From the NCBI GenBank assembly GCA_964498605.1, contig CAZCHK010000018.1, positions 1-38,106 of the forward strand: a stretch of DNA of 38,106 nt. The letters are read 5' to 3'. Source of the stretch: JBGQAS01 sp964498605. GTDB lineage: Bacteria > Chloroflexota > Anaerolineae > Anaerolineales > Anaerolineaceae. This document shows positions 14,458 through 19,238 of the stretch, in pieces; position 1 is the first letter of the stretch, and each line of letters starts with the position of its first letter. A program made the position numbers and the translations under genes. The notes under the pieces were generated by a model. That model was not told the origin of the DNA. It searched no databases and saw only the letters and a list, made by a program, of their open reading frames with translations.

Positions 14458-14485
14458 ATTATATATCAAGATTATTATTTCTCAA
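14458..14485 (-). promoter_or_regulatory. Promoter of the DUF3467-hicBA cassette
   Basis: On the minus strand, TTGAGA (14485-14480) and a perfect TATAAT (14463-14458) are 16 nt apart, ending 21 nt before the start codon at 14436. The strong AT-rich promoter lets the cassette be expressed independently of the operon upstream, including in the prophage. Confidence 0.7.
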
Positions 14486-14515
14486 AGTTCTCTTTCCTCG
14501 TCCCTTTGACATATT

Positions 14516-14803
14516 TCATAAAATTGATTCACTTGATTTCTTCTTAACGACCTCAATAAACCTTTTCAGCGACTCTTCACCTGGCACCCAAGTCCGAGTG
14601 GCATTACAAGAAAAGCAGATAATGTTCGTTGCATACCCCTCGATCGTAGCAACAATATCCATTTCTTCCTTTTCCCAGTCTGGATATTCTTCTCGAATTG
14701 AGTATCGGAATAACTTCAACACACGGACCCCTGAGCCATTCCTTTCCACGATCCCCAGGATGTGGCCGTTCTTACACCTCCATGGCGTCATTTCTCTTGG
14801 CAT
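14516..14803 (-). CDS. Small zinc-ribbon-like protein, unknown
   Basis: This 95-residue protein has two Cys pairs or Cys/His sites far apart: CKNGH near residue 10 and CFSC near residue 64, enough for one zinc ribbon. Between them lie charged strands (VRVLKLFRYSIREE, EMDIVATIEGYATN). GGAGG precedes ATG 14803. It overlaps the upstream unknown gene by 16 nt and ends the contiguous ParB-side operon. Function not recognised; probably an early-region accessory protein. Confidence 0.62.
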   Translation of the reverse strand: MPREMTPWRCKNGHILGIVERNGSGVRVLKLFRYSIREEYPDWEKEEMDIVATIEGYATNIICFSCNATRTWVPGEESLKRFIEVVKKKSSESIL

Positions 14804-15279
14804 TTTTCCTCCATAACAAAAATGCAGTTTTCGGGTATTTCCGACAGTTCTTTCAACGCAATGCGGATCATTTCCCCGGCTTTGAATTCAACCGCGCTTT
14901 TCCACCCTTTTTGCATTTTATGCACAAAAGCCAGGTTTGGCATGTTGTCGTAATAAGCCACATATCGGAACGCTGCGGCTTCAACCTCTTCGCTCAACCT
15001 GGTTCCCTTTTCCAGATACCACAACACACCGGTTAATTCTTCACCGCCCATTTTTAATGTCGTGGGTTCATGCGCACGCCAGGTAGCTGTAAGGTGCCAG
15101 GTCCGCAACTCTTTCTCTTCTTGCTCAAAGAAAGCCAGTGATCCTTCACCCTCCCATGGCACCATCGGGCTGACGACCCGCGGATCCACTCGTTTTCCGT
15201 GGCTCATCAAATGCACCCTGCGAAGCCCATAGCGCGTGACGATATCTTCCACCGTGATCACCCCTTCGACCGCGCTCAT
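14788..15279 (-). CDS. Unknown protein cotranscribed with parB
   Basis: This 163-residue soluble protein has no motif I recognise. Its N-terminus (VEDIVTRYGLRRVHLMSHGK) could be a short helix-turn-helix-like segment. The rest is mixed alpha/beta with acidic patches (WEGEGSLAFFEQEEKELRTW). Its start codon overlaps the parB stop codon as ATGA, so translation is coupled to ParB. It may help partition or replication, but that rests only on neighbourhood. Confidence 0.6.
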   Translation of the reverse strand: MSAVEGVITVEDIVTRYGLRRVHLMSHGKRVDPRVVSPMVPWEGEGSLAFFEQEEKELRTWHLTATWRAHEPTTLKMGGEELTGVLWYLEKGTRLSEEVEAAAFRYVAYYDNMPNLAFVHKMQKGWKSAVEFKAGEMIRIALKELSEIPENCIFVMEEKCQEK

Positions 15280-16121
15280 TTCAGCAACCTCCTTACCAGG
15301 TCAACCGCAGGGCACTCTTTGCAGATCGACATGGATGCTACCTCAGAAAGGCTGCATTCATCGCAAGCTTCTTTTGCTGCCTTGCTTAATTTCTCCCAGG
15401 GCGGCAAGGATCCAACCGCAGCTGCAATGTCATATTCTCTTTTGCTGACACTGGCCACCTCAAACATCGGGATATCACTCTTCTTGATCCTTTTTCCTCC
15501 TCCCCCGTATTTATTTTCCGGATTGTTCAGAAACCGCCTGCATACGCCTCTGATATATCCTGCTGGTGTATGGTTCGCGGCAAATTTCCTGCATAGTTTT
15601 ACCTGGACATCCTTTGGCAGCTGCATGATCAAAGGTAGCGCTGTTGGATCCAACGGAATCAACCTTTTTCCGATCAGCTCCTGCACCTCTGGTTCAAGCT
15701 TCAGCAAGCCCAACCTGAACATGACAGTCGGAATGGAGATGCCAACCTTTCGCGCGATCTCAGCTGATGACCAGCCCATTTGGCGGAGACGCTCGTATCC
15801 ACGAGCCTCTTCAACAGGCGACATATCCTTCCTCTGTAAATTTGCCACCATTGCCAGTTCCAGCCTTTTCCCGTTGATATCCCCAGTACCCAGGAACAAC
15901 GACTCTTTGATGTTCGCCTCGATCTCTGCCAGTCCCAGCTTCTTGTGCGCGCGCCAGCGCCTTTCGCCGTCGATCAAAACATAATCCTCACCCAGCCTCT
16001 CCACAGTCACCGGCTGCAGCAACCCGACATCTCTGATCGATTCCACCAACGAATCCAGATCGTCAAAATCTTTTCTCGGCTGCTCAGGATTTGGCAGGAT
16101 CTTCTCAACTTTTATTTTCAT
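15276..16121 (-). CDS. parB: ParB/Spo0J-type partition protein
   Basis: This 281-residue protein has the ParB N-terminal CTPase/sulfiredoxin-like fold: NPEQPRKDFDDLDSL (11-25), then GERRWRA (52-58), the family's phosphate-contact motif. A helix-turn-helix follows (SSAEIARKVGISIPTVMFRLGLL, about 117-139). The C-terminus is unusual, with a Cys-rich end (ACDECSL ... SICKECPA) that could bind a metal instead of forming the usual dimer zipper. With ParA it would segregate DNA, or it may act as a transcription factor as some phage ParBs do. The parA gene lies 1.1 kb upstream in the same operon. Its binding site was not identified. Confidence 0.88.
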   Translation of the reverse strand: MKIKVEKILPNPEQPRKDFDDLDSLVESIRDVGLLQPVTVERLGEDYVLIDGERRWRAHKKLGLAEIEANIKESLFLGTGDINGKRLELAMVANLQRKDMSPVEEARGYERLRQMGWSSAEIARKVGISIPTVMFRLGLLKLEPEVQELIGKRLIPLDPTALPLIMQLPKDVQVKLCRKFAANHTPAGYIRGVCRRFLNNPENKYGGGGKRIKKSDIPMFEVASVSKREYDIAAAVGSLPPWEKLSKAAKEACDECSLSEVASMSICKECPAVDLVRRLLK

Positions 16122-16293
16122 GTTTTCTTCTCTCTACTTTTCCACAACGCTTACAGCGAAAAACATACTCTGATCGATAATGCCAGTGCCTTTCAAAGCG
16201 TGCCTTCCATGCGTGGCCAGCGATCCAGCACCAAAATTGCCGCAGCCACTTCTTGGTTGGTTGGTTGGTTGGTTGGTTGGTTGGTTGTCTCAT
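16105..16293 (-). CDS. Small DUF1660-like zinc protein with repeat-encoded N-terminus
   Basis: This 62-residue protein begins MRQPTNQPTNQPTKKW, encoded by eight tandem tetranucleotides. The rest (FWCWIAGHAWKARFERHW ... FRCKRCGKVERR) recalls the small prophage DUF1660 family, with C...GH...CxxCG as probable zinc ligands. ATG 16293 follows GAGGAGATGAA. Its end overlaps parB by 17 nt. Gain or loss of one repeat unit would shift the frame two codons after the start, so expression may switch between phage in a population and could also affect coupling to parB. Confidence 0.62.
   Translation of the reverse strand: MRQPTNQPTNQPTKKWLRQFWCWIAGHAWKARFERHWHYRSEYVFRCKRCGKVERRKHENKS
16253..16284. repeat. 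(TTGG)8 tetranucleotide microsatellite
   Basis: Eight perfect TTGG units (CCAA on the coding minus strand), plus a partial ninth, lie right after the start codon of the small gene at 16105-16293. Because 4 is not a multiple of 3, slippage changes the reading frame. Three-codon periodicity produces the NQPT peptide repeat. Confidence 0.95.
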
Positions 16294-16481
16294 TTCATCT
16301 CCTCGTTTGGTTTTTCTATGCAACGAAGTGAATAAAGCGTGTTTTCAATATCCCTGATCTTCTTGTCATGTGCTTCCAGTACATCCAGCATCATTGTGAA
16401 CATTTTCAAACTTGGACCAGGACTTACATTCAATATTTTTCTGATCTCTTTGATCAACTTCTTTGTTTTTTTTACTTTCAT
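16290..16481 (-). CDS. Small helical protein, unknown
   Basis: This basic, helical 63-residue protein (KKTKKLIKEIRKILNV, LEAHDKKIRDIENTLYSL) shows coiled-coil periodicity in its C-terminal half. GGAGGTG precedes ATG 16481 with good spacing. It overlaps its downstream neighbour by 4 nt and its upstream one by 4 nt, so it is part of the tightly packed parA-parB operon. Function unknown. Confidence 0.6.
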   Translation of the reverse strand: MKVKKTKKLIKEIRKILNVSPGPSLKMFTMMLDVLEAHDKKIRDIENTLYSLRCIEKPNEEMK

Positions 16482-16873
16482 TTTTTCACCTCCACCAGCA
16501 TTTCCCGTCTTCCATAATCCCCTACCACCTTCAAAAGGATCCCTCGCTGCTCAAGTTCCATTCCTGGAGGAAAAGCGCCGAAATGCAGCATGTGCTTCAC
16601 CTCTTCCTGGTGGAATTCAGCCCCGACAAAATCCATGTAATCAGCCACAGGAACGTCTTCCTGAGCCTTGAAGCCTTTCACCTTGTAATCACCCACCAGC
16701 CTCTGTTTCGGCTTCAAAAAACCCTTCCTGTTCATGCGCATGTCCGCTGCGCGTATTTTGTCGATGTCGCCCTCGAGATAACCTTCGCATCCCGTCGGCG
16801 TCGACGTCGCAAAATGCCACGGCGGCATCCCCTTGATCGCAATTCTGCGTTTTTCCAGGACACGGATCTTCAT
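16478..16873 (-). CDS. Unknown protein of the par operon
   Basis: This 131-residue mixed alpha/beta protein has no recognised motif. Notable segments are RRIAIKGMPPWHFA, a glycine-linked GCEGYLEGDIDKI and a C-terminal LLKVVGDYGRREMLVEVKK. ATG 16873 is chosen because it overlaps the upstream stop codon as ATGA; a longer frame exists but would overlap that gene by more than 30 nt. Its place between parA and parB suggests an early accessory role; nothing more can be supported. Confidence 0.58.
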   Translation of the reverse strand: MKIRVLEKRRIAIKGMPPWHFATSTPTGCEGYLEGDIDKIRAADMRMNRKGFLKPKQRLVGDYKVKGFKAQEDVPVADYMDFVGAEFHQEEVKHMLHFGAFPPGMELEQRGILLKVVGDYGRREMLVEVKK

Positions 16874-17235
16874 CGCTTTGTCCAATCCAGGTTCCAGTCC
16901 CATCTTGGATTTTTTCCCGCCGGAGTCCTGTAGCGCGTGATGTCCACCTCTCCTTTTCCATACGCCTCCAGAAACAAATGCAGCCCCAGGTTTGCCACCT
17001 GACTTGCGCTTGTCCCGCTTTTTTCGGCGATAGCTTTCACCTCCCCGATCACCTCAGGGTCCAGGTCATACCCAGCTCGTCTTTCCTGCCGTGCCTGGTA
17101 TTTTTCCATCTCCCGCAGCTTTGCCATTCTTTCTTTGGTTGGCAGCTTTTGCAGCTTGCGTGTTTTTTCACGCTTCTCTAGCATCGCAGCAACAGCTGGA
17201 TCCAGTTCCTTCAGGTTGATCAGGTTCGTGTTCAC
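16870..17235 (-). CDS. Putative ribbon-helix-helix-like partner of ParA
   Basis: This 121-residue protein starts at GTG 17235, overlapping the parA stop codon, with AAAGGAG 5-6 nt upstream. The first half is a long charged helix (MLEKREKTRKLQKLPTKERM). The second half (LDPEVIGEVKAIAEKSGTSASQVANLGLHLFLEAY) has the spacing of a ribbon-helix-helix or similar DNA-binding unit. Small genes just downstream of parA often encode centromere-binding or adaptor proteins, so this could be an additional partition factor. Inference from position and fold pattern only. Confidence 0.5.
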   Translation of the reverse strand: MNTNLINLKELDPAVAAMLEKREKTRKLQKLPTKERMAKLREMEKYQARQERRAGYDLDPEVIGEVKAIAEKSGTSASQVANLGLHLFLEAYGKGEVDITRYRTPAGKNPRWDWNLDWTKR

Positions 17236-17960
17236 ATCAGCTCCTTTACTCTTTCCATCATTGCCCTGTATCCTTCCATGGCATTGCACTTGCCGATCTG
17301 CCATAAGGTTTTCCCTTCCCGGCTGGCTTCTCTGCATTTCGTATCCGCCCGGATCGGGGTCCACACATTTTCCCGAAAAGCCTCTGCCAGGTTCTTCAGC
17401 TGCATGTGGCTTTCGTTCGTTACCTGGTCATAGAACGTTGGCAGGATCCCGGCCAGTTCGCACATGCTTGGGCTTGCGGCCCTGACTGCCGTGAGGCTTT
17501 TCAACATCTCCCGTACCCCCTTCACCGAGAACTGATCCAGCTTGGTCGGGATGATCAGGTAATCCGCTGCCACCAGGGCCGCAGTCTGCAGAATGTCCAC
17601 AGAAGGAGCACAGTCGATGACGCAGTAGTCGTAGTACTCATCCACCTTTGCCAGGACATTCCTCAAAACCATTTCCCGAAAGTCCATACCCGTCAGCACC
17701 ATCTTCACCAGCTCTGTCTTCTTGTCGCTGCGGATAACCTTCAGATAGTCGTAGTGACCAGCCGGGATCTGCTCTTTGATCAGCATGTCATACAGCTCGC
17801 TGCCGCTATCCATTCCCAAGGCGTCAGCCACGTTGCCTTGCGCATCCAGGTCGATCAGCATCGTCTGCTTTTTCTCTCGCGCTAGTCCGCTGGCCAGCGT
17901 CACCGCGGTTGTTGTTTTTCCCACTCCACCCTTTTGATTAGCGATCGTGATAATGATCAT
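17232..17960 (-). CDS. parA: ParA/Soj-type partition ATPase
   Basis: This 242-residue Walker-type ATPase starts ITIANQKGGVGKTTTA, with the deviant Walker A KGGVGKTT (10-17), then Walker A' DLDAQGN (37-43) and the Walker B-like CVIDCAPS near 118. There is no N-terminal DNA-binding extension, so it is the small ParA type. ATG 17960 is chosen for GAGGAG 6 nt upstream; the frame remains open further up, but that stretch encodes a remnant of another gene. With ParB it would position and segregate the prophage or plasmid form. In a 38-kb phage this points to low-copy extrachromosomal maintenance. Confidence 0.92.
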   Translation of the reverse strand: MIIITIANQKGGVGKTTTAVTLASGLAREKKQTMLIDLDAQGNVADALGMDSGSELYDMLIKEQIPAGHYDYLKVIRSDKKTELVKMVLTGMDFREMVLRNVLAKVDEYYDYCVIDCAPSVDILQTAALVAADYLIIPTKLDQFSVKGVREMLKSLTAVRAASPSMCELAGILPTFYDQVTNESHMQLKNLAEAFRENVWTPIRADTKCREASREGKTLWQIGKCNAMEGYRAMMERVKELM

Positions 17961-18040
17961 TTCAACTCCTCTAAAACTTTCGTACAACCTGTCACCGGGT
18001 TCCACACGTAGTCGCACCATTCGATTTTGGTTTTTCCCAT
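17957..18040 (-). pseudogene. 27-residue N-terminal stub of a Gp37/Gp68-like (DUF5131) protein
   Basis: GGGAG lies before ATG 18040. The peptide begins MGKTKIEWCDYVWNPVTGCT, which closely matches the start of phage Gp37/Gp68 family (DUF5131) proteins, usually some 200-300 residues long. After KV the frame goes straight into LEELK and stops, using the ATGA that starts parA. The rest of the gene seems to have been deleted, joining its start to the parA ribosome binding site. It may persist as a translated leader that couples to parA. Family resemblance from memory; the deletion is inferred. Confidence 0.55.
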
Positions 18041-18056
18041 AGGTTTACTCCCTTCC

Positions 18057-18296
18057 TCACTTCACGTTTTGCTTTTCTTCAGCTTGGAGCTCAGACTTTG
18101 ATTTCCCCGCGCCGTGGTTTACGACGTTCCAGTATTCATCAGCCAGCTCACGAAAACTTTCAAATCTTTTCCTGTTGGACCCCACCCACATTCGCTTTCC
18201 CTGATAAATTTCACGGGTGAAATAGACCCCCAGCCTGTTTTGCAGAACTTCGAGAAAATGTTTTTTGCTTACACTGTGCTTTGCATTCTTCTTCAT
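18057..18296 (-). CDS. Small basic protein, unknown
   Basis: This 79-residue basic protein (SKKHFLEVLQNRLGVYFTREI, QGKRMWVGSNRKRFESF) has no named motif. AGGAG precedes ATG 18296, and the start overlaps the upstream stop as ATGA. It has the look of a small DNA-binding or replication accessory protein: net positive first half, acidic tail. It belongs to the replication-to-partition operon. Function not assigned. Confidence 0.6.
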   Translation of the reverse strand: MKKNAKHSVSKKHFLEVLQNRLGVYFTREIYQGKRMWVGSNRKRFESFRELADEYWNVVNHGAGKSKSELQAEEKQNVK

Positions 18297-18775
18297 GGTT
18301 GCTCCTGTTCGTGCTCTTCTGGATCTTGATCATCGATCTGAAATATCTCAAGCCACTTCTGGGAGATCCAATCATCCCAGATCAGGGGATAACCCCTACT
18401 GATTCTCTTGCTTGTCTCAAATCCCATATTTCTCAGCACCCTGCCTACTTTTTGGGGAGAGATTGGGCCACCTCCTTGATCAGAACAAATGACATTCACC
18501 GCTTCAGTCACATCACCAACCAGGACCTTTTCTCCAATAAAATCGTTTCTAAATAGAGACTTCTTTTTTTGATCGTTCTTGATCTCTTTCAATGCCAACA
18601 TGATCAGTCGCGCAATCTCTTTATCGGGATCATCCTCCTCTTTCTTTTCTTCAAGCTCGCTCCACAAAATGCCGAATTCATTTTCTGTGGATTTCTTGCT
18701 GCTCACACACTCAAGTATGCTGTCCAAAGCATCCTGATCGATTTCGCCGCTGATCTTGATAATGAGTATTTCCAT
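18293..18775 (-). CDS. Acidic protein sharing the primase C-terminal domain
   Basis: This 160-residue protein has an acidic N-terminal part and a C-terminal domain (about 105-150: ISPQKVGRVLRNMGFETSKR then GYPLIWDDWI) that clearly resembles the end of the primase-helicase at 19239-22073 (LSPQKTGRLIREEL ... GYYAIWDEIRMTAL). The shared unit is probably a winged helix binding DNA or a protein partner. It could compete with, recruit or load the primase at the origin. AAGGGAG precedes ATG 18775. The shared domain is seen directly; the role is inference. Confidence 0.68.
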   Translation of the reverse strand: MEILIIKISGEIDQDALDSILECVSSKKSTENEFGILWSELEEKKEEDDPDKEIARLIMLALKEIKNDQKKKSLFRNDFIGEKVLVGDVTEAVNVICSDQGGGPISPQKVGRVLRNMGFETSKRISRGYPLIWDDWISQKWLEIFQIDDQDPEEHEQEQP

Positions 18776-18794
18776 TTGATCTCCCTTGATTTGA

Positions 18795-19235
18795 TTAAAA
18801 GGTGAACTGATGAACTTGGGTGAACCCTCCGGGGGGTATACAAATTGTTTTGTAATTATTTGTATTCTTAACCGACGACGACCCCGGAAAAACGCCTTCC
18901 CCTGCGCTTTTGTTTATACTTTTTGTCGAATATCTCCTTTCTGAACCATACGCAAACCTTAACAAATCGTAATTGGTGTAGTGAAACATTTGTTCTACAC
19001 CCAGCACTACACCAATTTTATAAATCACATCAGAAGAAGGACAAAAAATGCCGTCTGTCTCATATATAAGTACATCTATGCGCATAAATACACCCAAAAA
19101 CAACGGTTTTAAGCCATTTTTTGACAAAACAATTTCATCACCCCCAAAACCACCTTTGAAGTTCATCAGTTCACCTTTTTGGTGTTTTTTGTCGTTCGTG
19201 CTGTTTGGATTTGTTAAGGTTTGAAAAAAGCTCAT
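18795..19235 (-). CDS. Doubtful frame across the inverted-repeat region
   Basis: A 146-residue open frame starts at ATG 19235 with GAGGAA about 9 nt upstream and crosses the whole segment between the primase and the next gene. The predicted protein resembles nothing I know. The DNA is AT-rich and carries three pairs of long inverted repeats whose arms fall at both ends of the frame, which would be odd for a coding sequence. It may be real, or just an open stretch over a control region or origin. Confidence 0.3.
   Translation of the reverse strand: MSFFQTLTNPNSTNDKKHQKGELMNFKGGFGGDEIVLSKNGLKPLFLGVFMRIDVLIYETDGIFCPSSDVIYKIGVVLGVEQMFHYTNYDLLRFAYGSERRYSTKSINKSAGEGVFPGSSSVKNTNNYKTICIPPGGFTQVHQFTF
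18797..19223. other. Inverted-repeat-rich segment, candidate replication origin or control region
   Basis: Three perfect inverted repeat pairs are seen: 21 bp (18797-18817 with 19159-19179), 16 bp (18953-18968 with 19208-19223) and 13 bp (18971-18983 with 19005-19017). GGTGTAG at 18975-18981 can pair with CTACACC at either 18995-19001 or 19007-19013, so two exclusive hairpins are possible. Short GNTGAAC motifs repeat around 18801-18825. The segment is AT-rich and lies directly beside the primase gene, as many phage and plasmid origins do. No DnaA box was identified. Confidence 0.5.
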
Positions 19236-19238
19236 TTT

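Noticed and set aside
15199..15984. Plus-strand open frame of 261 residues opposite parB
   Set aside because: Antisense to a clear ParB gene; low-complexity composition.
17961..18020. Longer ParA start at 18020
   Set aside because: Translation from there would use the region encoding the DUF5131-like stub in another frame; the ATG at 17960 has a much better ribosome site and begins right at the conserved ParA start.
18981..18988. GTGAAACA, half of the chromosomal parS palindrome
   Set aside because: The matching left half is absent, and phage ParB proteins usually use other sites; an 8-mer is expected by chance.
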